Positions 1 through 10,832 of a DNA stretch of 64,000 bases are shown in pieces. The notes beneath the pieces were generated by a model. That model worked only from the letters and a program-made list of their open reading frames with translations, made no database searches and was not told the DNA's origin. The position numbers and the translations under genes were made by a program. Source of the stretch: Artemisia argyi (Eukaryota > Streptophyta > Magnoliopsida > Asterales > Asteraceae); the NCBI GenBank assembly GCA_030686995.1, contig CM060688.1, positions 202,902,718 through 202,966,717 of the forward strand. The letters are read 5' to 3'. How positions within the stretch are numbered: the stretch's first letter is position 1; each line of letters starts with the position of its first letter.

Positions 1-87
1 ATATGTTTTTTCAAGAATTTCAACCTCTTAGTAAGAATATACATAGCATATCCTTCCACTGGGACATTCCACTTACTCTCAACAACC
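1..87. other. Unassigned flank
   Basis: AT-rich sequence that I cannot align with the satellite spacer. Satellite similarity starts close to position 88. No reading frame or element end is visible. Confidence 0.4.
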
Positions 88-1168
88 ATTTTGTAATATA
101 CATACCATTTTGTGAACTTTATACATTTTTTGCAAGAATTAGTTTTAGTTAACTTTTACACAATGTTTATGTATATTATACTACTTTTGTGACTTTTATT
201 CACATTATTTTGAATTTATACCCATTACTGAACTATGCATTATTTAAGTTAGTTATTTTTAAGTTTCGTACTCATGTACTTAGTTTTCAAAACTGAGGTT
301 TACTTGAGCAATTATGATATATGTGACTAAACTCTCTCGATCAATTATGAATATAGAAGATACAAATATCATTTTTCTTATCTCAAACCAAACATATTAA
401 ACAAAGCTAAGGAGAGACCGCAACATCGCAACAACACATGACCAAAAAAGACAACTATTGTGGCTCACGGGTGTCATTTTTAAAGGTTGAAAATTTTACT
501 TTATGAAGAAACTAAGCTACATATGTAAACCCACTACATTACTATAATACAAACATAAGACCAATAGATTTAAGTAAATTTTTTAGCAACCTATTCTCGG
601 ATGTTTAAAGTCAATTATATTAAGAATCAATTCTCAAAAAAGCAAGATGTATTATAATTTTATGAACTTGATAGTGATATTAATGCAACTTCTTTGCATG
701 TATGCAAATTAGTGAACCTTATACTATTTTATAAAATAAAAACCATTTTTGTGACTTTTTTCACACTATTTTGAATTTATACCCATTATTGAAGTGTGCA
801 ATATTTAAGTGAGTTATTTTCAAGTTTCGTACTCATGTACCTAGTTTTCAAATTTGAGGTTTACGTTAGCAATTATGATATATGTGACTAAAATCTCTTG
901 ATCAAATCCGAAAATAGAAGACACAAATATCTTCTTTCTTATCTCAAACCAAACATATTAAAAAAAATAAGGAGAGACTACAACACCACGACAACACATG
1001 ACTGATAAAGAGAACTATTATGGCTCACGGGTGTCATTTTTAAAGGTTGAAAATTTTACTTCATGAAGAAACTAAGCTATATATGTAAACCCACCACATT
1101 ACTATAACACAAACATAAGCCCAATAGCTTTATGTAAATTTTTTAGCAACCTATTATCGGATATTTAA
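88..1168 (+). repeat. AT-only satellite units lacking the telomere-like block
   Basis: Two successive plus-oriented spacer units of roughly 560 bp (the segment ATAAG-CCAATAG recurs near 553 and 1114). They match the spacer of the arrays further right, including the GTACTCATGTAC and GATCAATT segments. They have no heptamer block between them. In the first, the A/B-type repeat is also cut short: near 673 the sequence jumps from TTTTATGAAC straight to TTGATAGTGATATT. They could be ancestral units from before the block was gained, or products of recombination that removed it. Confidence 0.8.
1164..1168 (+). repeat. 5-bp target-site duplication, left copy (TTTAA)
   Basis: TTTAA directly precedes the LTR start and recurs at 4647-4651 directly after its end. 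Removing the element and one copy restores the usual satellite sequence GGATNTTTAAAGTC. Confidence 0.9.
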
Positions 1169-4100
1169 TGTAACAATTCGCATTTTTAGATAAACTTATA
1201 TTCCTGAAAAATTTCACTATTCATATTTTTACTATTCACTTTCACTATTCATTTTCCGAAATTTAATTTTTATTTCACATTCTCGTGTGATAAATCATTT
1301 CCATGGCAAAATAAAAGTTTGACACTCATCAGATCATTTTCGCGAAAGTTATTAAGGAAATATACGTTTTAGGTTAAAACGTCATTCAAAAATCCTACGC
1401 ACAACGAAACTCGACCGCGTTAATTTTCCCCGCATCAGAAAAATGTTTGATACACTCATGATTTACTTGAGAAGTAATCATGACTAAGAAAAATATGACC
1501 AAATAAACCCTTGGCCGTGAGAAACAGGAATTTTCGTTTTTAAACACTTTTACTTAGCCGTAACCTTAGCCTATACCTGCACCACGTTTCTAAGACGATT
1601 TGAGTTTTCACATTTTTGGAAAAGCTCAACATATTTTTCCCTCCTCCTTTGACCAAACATCATTCCTTGATTTTAAAGATCATTCCTTGATTTTTAGGCT
1701 TACGGTTTTATGTCCAAAAGACATTAAATGACAACCGACTCTAGACTGAGCCCAGTCTAGACATTATAAGTCATTTTAAATCATTATTATCCTATTAGAA
1801 AAGTAACATTTTACTTTTCTCAATTTTACACAATATTCGTACGTTTTACGTATTACGCGTTTTAGACCCGTGTTTCCAGTTTTAGCAGGGTTTGAGCACC
1901 TCAATAGAACCTACCACTCATTTTAGATTTTATTATGGAGTATATTGACAAGTTTAGTCATCCTTTCAAGTTTCACATTTTTACGATGCCCGGTTTTACG
2001 TTTCGTGGCTTAACAACTTACGGTTAGGAATTTACAAAGTCAAAACTAGTCACATAAGTAGGATAATACCATCAAAAGCCAACTCATTCCCCGCTTATCC
2101 TTGTGAACCGACTTAGGGGGGGGGGAGTCATCCCATATGTGGCTTAATCTCATGACATTAGCCTTAAGATGTTAACAAGTGTTAAACTTGCTCTCCAAGT
2201 GTTGACTAGTCAAGTGTTCTAACCTCCTCAAGGCCATATAAAGCCTCTCCTCCCTCCCTTGTTGCCGTCCATCATCACACACACCAAAACCCCATCCTTA
2301 GCAAATTTACTCCTAGTTTCAAGCAAGATTCAAGTGCAACATCAACATAGAAACCCTAGTTTAGGTTTTGATTCATCAAACTACTTCCAAACCCTAGAAA
2401 CTTTGGTGATTTCTCTTGAGTTGAAATACACTCAAGTTACCTCAATCTTCATCACAAATCCTTCAAGAATACAAGAGTAGAAGGGTTGCTAAAGTGAAAA
2501 GAAGATATTCAATCAAAGTCCTTACCTTACTAGTTACTTACCTTTCTTTTAGAAAGCCTCAAGTTGTAAGAAAAACTAACATACTTTCTTGCTAAATATC
2601 ATTTTCATGCTATTTACATTTCATTCTTACTATATATTGACTTGTTATTATGTTCATGATGTATAAAAATTGGTAAAACAAGTTATGGTATATATATATA
2701 AACTTATGTTATTTAAACAAGTAAACTAGTGATTTTTAGGGAGAACCACGACCAAAATAGTATAACTATGATATTTGACACTTACCTACTGTTAAAGAGG
2801 AATTAACAAGGAAAACATAGCAATTTGAATTACCTAAAACGAGTATACGAGTAAAAAGTTATGACAATTTGAAATTACCAAAACTTTAGGGCAAAAACTG
2901 CCAAATGTTTCTGTAACATAATTAAACACGCAAAAAGAGGCCCTTCTGGTCCGTTTCACAAAAAAGTTAGAGCACGAAAGTTGTCCAAAATCACGTTTTC
3001 TTCAAAAACTCAGGAGCACGTTTCCAGAAAACCAATAACGAATGAGATTTTCTTCAGTTTCTTAACAGCTATTTTATATACCAAAGTTACTATATAATAG
3101 TTATGGTTTAATAAGACCAAGAGGTCTAATGACCTAAAGCCAAGACCACAACCATGGCTAAAGCCAAGGTTGAGTCTCAAGACCATAGAACAATGACCAA
3201 GGTCACGGCGAAGCCATGACTAAAGACCATATAAACTTACCTAGGCAAAAACATGAGCTAAAGAGTTAGCGATAACTTAAGCATGCAATTTGGATCTACT
3301 CCATCTAAAGAAGAACGAGATCTTACAAGTAATTGTCATACAAGATTTAAGACACTCATTCTAATAAAAATCTTCCTGTAAAAGTAAACTTTCCTAAAAT
3401 TTATTCAAATATTAGACATGTAACTTTTCGGATCAAAACTTATATATACTTTATCAAATACTACAATAGTAGGGAGCCTCATGTGAGGAGTTCATTAAGT
3501 AAGCCGTCGAGATGAGTTGTGGATTTACGAATTAAAGTGTCCTGGCTCCTCGAACGTTTACTCCATGACTTCTGAATTATGTCAGCCCGAACGGTAGTAA
3601 GAGATATACAACCTATACATGTTTCATAAACCATTTATATTCAAAGACTTACACTATATACTAAGTACTACATCATGAACATTATGCAAGACATATATAG
3701 GCAATTCTTTATATTCTTAGACGTTACTCCAAACCTAAGTCGCAACGTTCTATTATAGGCTGCTCTTAGAGACTTTCGCGATTCAACTACCACTTTCATT
3801 TCTCATTACATAAGCTTAAGGTGAGTCATAGCCCCACTCTTACTCTTTTAATACTTTTTTTGAACTCGTTGGGGGAGGTACATGCTTAAACTACTTGCTT
3901 TCACTTTATACTTTTGAACATGATCTGTAGTTTTATTACGATATGTGCCTTAATGTGTTAAACCTATTCTATGCGCTATATTCTTTAACCACTGTTTAAC
4001 TCCTGGATGGAGCCGATGGAGAGGTATTGATAGTACTATCGGGCTGACGCCCCCACCCTTTGCCACATATTCCTGGCATTGGGTGAATATAATCCAGCTT

Positions 4101-4646
4101 TGAAGCATTTGTGCTCATTCTTGTCATGAGGTTCAGTAGGCTGTTATACTTTACATTAAGCGTGCATATATCGTATACATATATATTGAAATCATGATAT
4201 ACTTTAGCAGTGGGTTGTGAACACACAGGTTGCAAGTGTTGTTATGGGCGGGACTTGCAACTGAGTGGATTCTCAATGCCTTTGCTGTGTGAACATTCTT
4301 TAATGTCTTTTCAACCGTTTTAAAACAAATGCTATGAACTCACCAACCATTGTGTTGACACTTTAGCATGTTTGTCTCAGGTCTGTAAGGTAATAGCTGT
4401 TGCATGGAGCATAAAGTCGCTTGGCATGTTTTGAAGACTTATGCTTTTATCTTTACCATTCGATATGTTTTAAAACTCTTATGTATTGTATTATGGAACT
4501 CAAGTTTGTAACTCGGAATTTATTAATCGAATGGTAACTTTTCAAAACGTCTCATTTAGAGGTAGTTTTCTATATCTTGTACTTTGTATTATGAAGTAGC
4601 ACCCCAATGACACAGTCTTCCGCTGCGATATTTTGGGGGTGTTACA
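1169..4646 (+). mobile_element. Solo LTR (3478 bp) of a Gypsy-like retrotransposon
   Basis: The element begins TGTAACAATTCGCATTTT and ends GGGGGTGTTACA, giving the inverted termini TGTAACA/TGTTACA. It is flanked by the perfect 5-bp duplication TTTAA inside a satellite A/B repeat. Its sequence is related along most of its length to the 3' LTR at 30508-33471, for example the stretch around 2640-2700 and the terminal 600 bp. No primer-binding site, internal domain or second LTR lies next to it, so it is a solo LTR left by LTR-LTR recombination. The Gypsy assignment rests on the TGTAACA ends, the great length and the relative's tRNA-Met primer site; no gag or pol is present to confirm it. Confidence 0.9.
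2237..2242 (+). promoter_or_regulatory. Putative LTR TATA box
   Basis: TATAAA within CCATATAAAGCC, followed by a pyrimidine-rich CTCTCCTCCCTCCC stretch. It corresponds in position to the TATAAATA at 31244-31251 of the related LTR, so it probably marks the U3/R transition. Activity is unknown. Confidence 0.5.
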
Positions 4647-4792
4647 TTTAAAGTCAATTATATTAAGAATCAATTCTCAAAAACACAAGACGTATTTAAA
4701 TTTTATGAACACACCGAAAAACCAATACTGTACCCTCTTTTACAGAATTCATTAGTCGTTTCTTAAGCATTACACTGTTTTTGCAAATTATA
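4647..4792 (+). repeat. Rest of satellite B-type repeat after the solo LTR
   Basis: It starts with the right TTTAA duplication copy and continues the satellite unit broken at 1168 as far as AAATTATA, the segment that always precedes a G-rich block. It keeps the TGTACCCTCTTTTA segment that the homogenised right-hand array has lost. Confidence 0.85.
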
Positions 4793-6434
4793 TTTAGGGT
4801 TTGGGGTTTCAGGTTTGGGGTTTCAGGTTTCGGGTTACGGGTTTTGGGTTTCGAGTTTCGGGTATTTGTTTTCGGGTTTGGGGTTTGGGGTTTAGGGTTT
4901 CGGGTTTGGGGTTTGGGGTTTCGGGTTTGGGATTAGGGGTTGGGGGTTGGGGTTGGGTCTTGGGGGTTTCAGGTTTCTTGTTTCGGGTTGGGGGTTGTGG
5001 GTTGGGGGTTAGGGGTTTCAGGTTTCGGGCTTCGGGTATCGGGTATCGGGATTCGGGTTTTGGGTTTCTGGTTTTGGGTTTCGGGTTTCGGGTTTGGGGT
5101 TTGGGGTTTGGGGTTTCAGATTTAGGGTTTAGGGTTTAGGGTTCGGGGTTTTGGGTGGTTTGGGGTTGTGGGTTAGGGGTTGGGGTTGGGGTTGGGGGTC
5201 AGGGGTTGGGGTTGGGCTTGCGGGTTGGGGGTTTCAGGTTTCGGGTTTCGGGTTTAGGATTTGGGTTTGGGGATTGGTTTGGGGGTTATGGGTTTCGGGT
5301 TTCGGGCTTTGGGTTTTGGTTTTCAGGTTTCGGGTTTTGGGTTTCGGGTTTCGGGTTTCGGTTTTCGTGTTTCGGATCTAGGGTCTGGGGTCGGGGTCGG
5401 GGGTTGGGGTTTCGGGTTTGGAGTTTGGGGGTTGGGGCTTTCGGTTTTTGGGTTTCGGGTTTCGGATTTGGGGTTTGGGTTTTGGGGTTTCGGGTTTCAT
5501 GTTTGGGGTTTCGGGTTTCGGGTTTCGGGTTTCAGGTTTCTAGTTGGGGTTAGGGGCTGGGGGTTTCGGGATTCGGGTATCTGGTTTGGGGTTTGGGGTT
5601 GGGGGTTTCGGGTTTCGGGTTTCGGTTTTCGGTCTACGGGTTTTGATTTTTGGGTTTGGGGTTTCTGGTTTTGGGTTTGGGGTTTCGATTTTGGGGTTCG
5701 GGTTTCGGGTTTCAGGTTTGGGGTTTCGTGTTTCGGGTATCGGGTTTCGGGTTTCGGGTTTGGGGTTTCAGGTTTGGGGTTTCAGGTTTGGGGTTTCGGG
5801 TTTCAGTTTTTGGGTTTCGGGTTTTGGGCATCGGGTTTCAGGTTTTGGGTTTCGGTTTTCGAGTTTCAAGTTTTGGGTTTTAGGTTTTGGGTTTCGGTTT
5901 CGGGTTTGGGGTTTGGGGTTGGGGGTTGGGGGTTGGGGTTGGCGGTTTCGGGTCTTGGGTTCGGGGTTTAAGGATTCGAGATTGGGGTTTCGGGTTTGGG
6001 GTTTGGGATTTTGTGTATCGGGTTTTGGATTTGAGGTTTTGGGTTTCGGGTTTGGGGTTTGTGGTTTGGGGTTTCGGGTTTCGGGTTTAGGGTTTGGGTT
6101 GGGGGTTGGGGGTTTGGGGTTTGGGTTTTCGGGTTTCTGGTTTCTGGTTTCAGGTTTGGGGTTTCGGGTTTGGGTTTCGGGTTTGGGGTTTCAGGTTTGG
6201 GGTTTCGGGTTTGGGTTTCGGGTTTCGGGCTTCGGTTTTCTGGTTTTAGGTTTAGGGTTTGGGGTTTGGGGATTGGGGTTTCGGGTTTCGGGTTTCGAGT
6301 TTTGGGTTTGGGGTTTCGGGTTTGGGGTTTGGGGTTTCGGGTTTTAGGTTTCAGGTTTTGGGTATCGAGTTTGGGGTTTGGTTTTTCAGGTTTCGAGTTT
6401 CGGGTTTCGCGTTTGGGGTTTTGGGTTTAGTGTT
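4793..6434 (+). repeat. Oversized degenerate telomere-like block (about 1.64 kb)
   Basis: Near-continuous 7-bp repeats, mainly TTTCGGG, TTTGGGG, TTTTGGG, TTTCAGG and TTTAGGG, with scattered TATCGGG. It is about twice as long as any other block in the window (maximum about 795 bp). It opens TTTAGGGTTTGGGG and closes just before ACAAACATAAGCC, as the normal blocks do, so it looks like one expanded block or two fused ones. All three forward frames stay open for long stretches because the repeat rarely makes a stop; I do not call these genes. Confidence 0.9.
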
Positions 6435-6702
6435 TACAAACATAAGCCTATTGGATCTAAATAAATTTTTAAGCAACCTATTCTCGGATGTTTAAAGTCA
6501 ATTATATTAAGAATCAATAATCAAAAAACAAGATGTACTTCAATTTTATGAACACACCGAAAAACAAATACTGTAACCTCTTTTATGGAAATCATTAGTT
6601 ATTTTATAAGCATTACACCGTTTAAGCAAATTATATACCTTGATAGTGATATTAATGCAACTTTTTTGCATGATGCAAATTTGTGAACTTTGTACTATTT
6701 TT
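6435..6702 (+). repeat. Satellite spacer, left of the LINE
   Basis: A-type repeat and the start of the unique spacer. Positions 6486-6702 are the left copy of a 217-bp duplication that flanks the LINE; the right copy is 10505-10721. Both carry variants I did not see in the other spacers I compared: CAATAATCAAAA, GATAGTGATATT and GCATGATGCAAA. Confidence 0.85.
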
Positions 6703-6710
6703 CTTTTTTT
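6703..6710 (-). other. LINE A-rich tail (T-run on the plus strand)
   Basis: CTTTTTTT directly after the satellite segment ACTATTTTT. On the minus strand this gives a short A tail at the 3' end of the LINE. Confidence 0.6.
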
Positions 6711-7171
6711 ACTTAAAGGTAAATTTATTAAGTAAAGGGAGCCAAAGGCTAAACAAAACAAAAAGTACAAAGTGTAAAAAAAAAAGACTAGGACACTTCC
6801 CTAGCTTCCACACTTATGCACCACAAAACAAGATGGCATAGGACATATCCCTAGCTCAATACCAAACAATAAATAACATCAACTAATACAATAAAAAACC
6901 ATACAAGTAGCAGGAATAGCAAGATGAAAGAAATGAGTCAAAATTCAAACTAGAAACCCAAGTATACTTCTGCATCATCAGAGATCAAAGGGACCAACCA
7001 ATGACCTCCAAACCAGCACAATACACATAGGCTACTAGAAATCTAAGACTCACCACTCATCAAAGCCAAAAACAGAAAACCAGCCCATGCCATCTAATAT
7101 ATCAGAAACCACCCAGCATCCAACCAATAGAAACTCCACCAGAAATCCAGCAATTCAACTAAGAAGACCAA
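6711..7171 (-). other. Probable LINE 3' untranslated region
   Basis: Sequence between the A-rich tail and the last RT-side reading frames, lacking satellite or LTR similarity. It is assigned to the LINE by position only. No convincing coding frame was seen. Confidence 0.5.
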
Positions 7172-7735
7172 TTACTTCAGCATCAAATAAGCATGGAAGT
7201 GCCAGAAAAGCTGTTTATGAGAATTTGCCTCCTTAAAAACCTTATTATGTAAAACCCAGAGGGTAAAACCATAAAAGGACAAAAAGAGTGCAACATTTTC
7301 CCAAACCTTCCCAAAGATACCATCAATATCCAATAGATTCCATACCCTGTTACACTCCCAAAAACCAGTTCCAGCTTGAAACCAGTTAACCCAAACACCA
7401 TCTAAAGAACTAATCATTATCATAATTATCCTTCAAGATTTCTTCCACCATTCTTCTATAATAATCATTCTTTATAACCTTCAACTCCCACATATTAGCA
7501 GCTTCCATAGAGTTAGAAGTGTACCTAATAGTCAAGAATAGAAGAAATAAGTTGTAGTCTACCAGCGAAAGAAAGTACCTTGTTTCTCCAGTCCCCAATT
7601 CTTTTCTTAATCACTTCAATTATGCACTTACAATCATTAGCAGACAATCTTTTAGACACCAACGGTACACCCAAATATCTAATAGGCAGGACTCCTTCCT
7701 TGAACAGCATAACCAAACTAATATCAGCTTTCACA
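7172..7735 (-). pseudogene. LINE ORF2 fragment: C-terminal part of reverse transcriptase
   Basis: On the minus strand, 7734-7525 encodes LPIRYLGVPL followed 24 residues later by GDWRNKVLSFAGRLQLISSI. This is the characteristic region just after the palm domain in plant LINE reverse transcriptases. The frame then stops, and the downstream frames (7598-7410, 7423-7172) are open but I cannot place them in a domain, so the copy is frameshifted. The catalytic YADD region is absent. It is the sense 3' half of the inverted LINE; its 5' edge meets the satellite filler at 7736. Confidence 0.78.
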
Positions 7736-7772
7736 GGTTTTTTAGTGTGTCCATAAAACTAAAATACATCTT
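7736..7772 (-). other. 37-bp satellite-derived filler at the LINE inversion join
   Basis: Identical over 37 bp to 11640-11676 in the minus array. It includes CCATAAAACTAAAA, where other units have TCATAAAATTAAAA. It separates the RT fragment from the truncated ORF1 start, so the join was not made by direct ligation of the two LINE segments. Confidence 0.8.
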
Positions 7773-7783
7773 AAATTGATAGT

Positions 7784-9586
7784 GTGAATGGAAAGAAACC
7801 TGTGACTTTTATAAATGCTTTTCAGGGTACTGTTGGGGGTTTGGGAAATAAATTGTCTGAAATTCCTTTGAGAGTCAATGAGTTTGGTAGAAAAGTGGTT
7901 GATATGGATCCGATAATTGAGGTAGGAAGCAAGAACTGGTGTATGACTTTAGTGGGGTATTTTGTGGGTGTGAATATGAGCTATAGAGAGATATCAGGGC
8001 ATCTTAGAAGGATGTGGAGGCCATATCATGTTGATGAAATTTTAGTCAATGAGAGTGGTCTTCACTTTATTAAGTTTAAATCTGATGAAGGGATGAATTA
8101 TGTTCTAGAGAATGGTCCATGGTTAGTGGATGGCAAGCCATTTTTTGTTCAGAAATGGGAAGCGGGGTTGTGCATGGTGAAGCCTGAGCCTTCTAAAGTT
8201 CCTATTTGGGTGAAGATTTACAATGTGCCATTAGAAGCGTGGAATACTGAGGGTATTAGTAGGATAGCTAGTAGTGTTGGAAATCCTATTATAATGGATA
8301 GGATTACAGAATCTATGTGTTTAAGAGTGTATGGGAGAGCGAGTTTTGCTAGAGTGCTTGTGGAGGTGGATGCGTCTAGGGAACTTACTGAGTCTATAGA
8401 GATTTGTTATAGTAAGTTGGGTAAGTCTATGAACTTGAGGGTTGGATATGATTGGAAGCCATCGTTATGTACGCATTGCAAAGTGTTTGGGCATGATTAT
8501 AAAGCTTGTAAGGTTAGAGTATGGACTGAGGAGGAGTTGGCTAAGGAAGTGGCGGAGAAGACGCCCAAGGTTTCTAGTGTAACTGAGAAGAATAAGGAGA
8601 AGGAAGTGTGGCATGATACAAGGAAAGTGGATAAGAATGGTGCTAGTACCAGTAGGCCTGTGGGGGTTCAGAACTATGGTTATAGAGGTGGATATAATAA
8701 TAGGGGAAGAGGTGGTTTGAATGGTAGGGGAGGAATATCTCAAAGGCCTAGTTTTAGAGAGGTTCCGGTTAAGAGTAATGGTGAGAAGAAGCCTGTTGTT
8801 GATGATACGAGTAATGAAAGAAATGTGACTGTAACTGAGAAGAAGAAGAATACTGTTGGAGTTATTGGGGATGGTAAGAATAAGAAAATGGAAAAGGAAG
8901 TTATCAAAACAAGTAATAAGTTTGATGCATTGGCAAGTGATAAAATTGAAGTAGGAAGTCAGGAGTGGGAGGATATGAAGAAGAAAATTGATATGGCTTG
9001 TAAGTTAGATATGAGGATTTCTGATGATGATAGGAATAGATGGACTGATGATTTGATATTGTTGTGGGAAGAATCTCAGGTTGCGAAGGTTAAGACTACT
9101 AAAATTGGGGAACTTAAGGGGAGGATTGCAAAACTACAAAAAGATATAGTTTATGGAAATAGGAATGTGGCGATGATTGCTAAGGAGGAAGCAGAAAAGA
9201 AAAGCGTGGAATTAATGAAAGGTAATGATCTTACTAAGAACCAAGCCTTTATACAGGTTTATGATGATATATATAGAGATAAGCTGTCCGAGATAATGCA
9301 ATGGGTGAAATTAAAACAGATTGCAGAGGTTGATTTATTCTGTTTGAATGAACATGAATTAACTGATGCAGTCAAGGAAAATTGGACAGAGGAAATGATC
9401 CAACATTATGAGTCCATTATGGGTCATAAGGTGGATAAAATGATGCAGGACCAGTTTTATGAAGATGTTATGGATGGTATTAAAGATACTGCAGATTTCA
9501 TTACTAAGGATGAGGTTTCAAATGTGGTTGTTGGTGTGGATTCTCAGATGCTAGGTGATATGGCATCTGTCTCATCCCAAGTTTAA
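7784..9586 (+). pseudogene. LINE ORF1 protein (DUF4283 and CCHC zinc knuckle), 5'-truncated
   Basis: A 600-codon frame, still open. Residues about 50-195 resemble the DUF4283 domain of plant LINE ORF1 proteins (segments GHLRRMWRPYHVDEI, NGPWLVDGKPFFVQKW, PIWVKIYNVPLEAW). Residues 229-242, CTHCKVFGHDYKAC, form a CX2CX4HX4C zinc knuckle. A Gly/Arg-rich stretch (YRGGYNNRGRGG) follows, then a charged Lys/Glu-rich C-terminus. Such proteins bind the LINE RNA. The frame has no native start: codon 1 is GTG, an in-frame TAA lies at 7772-7774 on the filler border, and the first ATG is at 7904. It is therefore truncated at its 5' end. ORF2 begins one base after its stop codon. Confidence 0.85.
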
Positions 9587-9587
9587 T

Positions 9588-10514
9588 ATGGTGATTAAAA
9601 TTGCTTCATGGAATATTCAGGGAATGCGTAATTCCCTGAAGCAAAGTGAAGTCAAGAAATTTATATATAGTAATAATATTAGTATGTGTGGTATTATAGA
9701 AACACAATTAAGGAAGAAGTTTGTGAATAAAGTATGTGATGAGGTTTTTGGTAATTGGGTTTGGGTGTCGAATTCAGTGGATAGTAATAAGGGATGTAGA
9801 ATAGTTGTTGGGTGGGATCATACTGTTTTTAGCGCCCAACTGATTTCTCAGAGTAGCCAAGTGATGCACTTTCTAGTTAGAAGGTTGTGTGATGATAAAT
9901 TGATATACGTCTCTTTTGTTTACGGGGAGACTAATGTTAAGGATAGGAAGTTGCTTTGGGAGAATCTTCGGGATCACTATAGTTTGGCTGGTACTTGTCC
10001 GTGGGTTTTGCTTGGCGACTTTAATGTTATTCTTGACTATAACGAAAATTCAAATGGTATTGGGGTCAAAAGTTTTGGTGTTCAAGACTTTAGAAATTGT
10101 GTAGACTTTTTAGGTATTGAAGATGTCAAGATTACTGGGATATTTTTTACTTGGATCCAAAAACGGAATGATCCTAGTAGTGGTGTCCTTAAAAAGCTTG
10201 ATAGAGTTATGGCTAATAATATATTTGTGGATGATTATCCTGCTTCCTTTTCTAACTTTCTGCCATTCAATGTTTCCGATCATTCTCCGGCTGTATTGAT
10301 TATTCCAGAGGTTGAAGGTAAGAAAAATAAAGCGTTTAGATTCATGAATTATTTAACTGAGAAGAAGGGGTTTTTGGATGTTGTTGAGAGTAAGTGGAAT
10401 GTCCCAGTGGAAGGATATGCTGTGTATATTCTTACTAAGAGGTTGAAATTCTTGAAAAAACATATGAGAGATCTTAATAAGAAAAATGGGGATGTTTGTG
10501 TTAAGGATGTTTAA
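9588..10514 (+). pseudogene. LINE ORF2 N-terminus: AP-like endonuclease, truncated
   Basis: ATG at 9588, one base after the ORF1 TAA, opens MVIKIASWNIQGM. Endonuclease/exonuclease/phosphatase landmarks follow in order: N9 in ASWNIQG, E38 in IIETQ, the GDFN motif in VLLGDFNVI, and SDHSP near the domain end. This enzyme nicks the target DNA to start reverse transcription. The frame has 308 codons; the usual ORF2 runs well over 1000 residues, with the RT after this domain. The LINE stops at about 10504 and the last residues and stop codon come from satellite DNA. An upstream ATG at 9555 is in frame but overlaps ORF1; 9588 fits the normal endonuclease start better. Confidence 0.87.
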
Positions 10515-10721
10515 AGTCAATTGTATTAAGAATCAATAATCAAAAAACAAGATGTATTTTAATTTTATGAACACACCGAAAAACCAATACTGTATCCTCT
10601 TTTATGGAATTCATTAGCTATTTTATAAGCATTACACCGTTTAAGCAAATTATATACCTTGATAGTGATATTAATGCAACTTTGTTGCATGATGCAAATA
10701 TGTGAACTTTACACTATTTTT
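10505..10721 (+). repeat. 217-bp LINE-flanking duplication, right copy
   Basis: Same length as 6486-6702 and colinear with it without gaps; 11 differences counted by eye. It shares the private variants of the left copy. The first bases GGATGTTT resemble GGATGTTTGTG inside the endonuclease end, a possible microhomology used for internal priming. Confidence 0.8.
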
Positions 10722-10832
10722 GTAATAAACATACCATTTTGTGAACTTTATACATTTTTTGCAAATATTAATTTTAGTTAACTTTTATGCAATGTTTATG
10801 TATATTATACTACTTTTTTGACTATTATTCAC
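10722..10832 (+). repeat. Remainder of plus-oriented satellite spacer
   Basis: Continues the unique spacer (ACATACCATTTTGTGAAC, TACACAATGTTTATG type sequence) up to the orientation flip. Confidence 0.8.

Larger units (their letters stand above)
6703..10504. mobile_element. 5'-inverted (twin-primed) LINE insertion
   Basis: The LINE lies in two opposed parts. On the minus strand, 7735 down to 6703 reads as the 3' end of ORF2, a 3' UTR and an A-rich tail. On the plus strand, 7773-10504 reads as ORF1 followed by the ORF2 endonuclease. Read on the minus strand, this is an inverted 5' segment followed by a sense 3' segment, the arrangement known from twin priming of LINEs. The RT core between endonuclease and RT C-terminus is missing, and a 37-bp satellite filler lies at the internal join. 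A 217-bp satellite duplication flanks the whole, about 5% diverged by my hand count (11 differences, no gaps). Confidence 0.82.

Noticed and set aside
2259..2480. 73-codon frame after the solo-LTR TATA box
   Set aside because: It is not retained in the related 3' LTR and resembles no protein.
4801..6495. Many long frames encoding GFRVSGFGF-type repeats in the G-rich blocks (also throughout 36.7-64 kb and on the minus strand of 10.9-27.8 kb)
   Set aside because: A 7-bp repeat gives a 7-residue period in all three frames and rarely creates a stop. Several overlapping frames are open at once, starts are arbitrary and no domain is present.
6703..10504. Two independent LINE insertions, head to head
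   Set aside because: Only one A-tail exists, the segments are complementary parts of one element, and a single duplicated flank encloses both.
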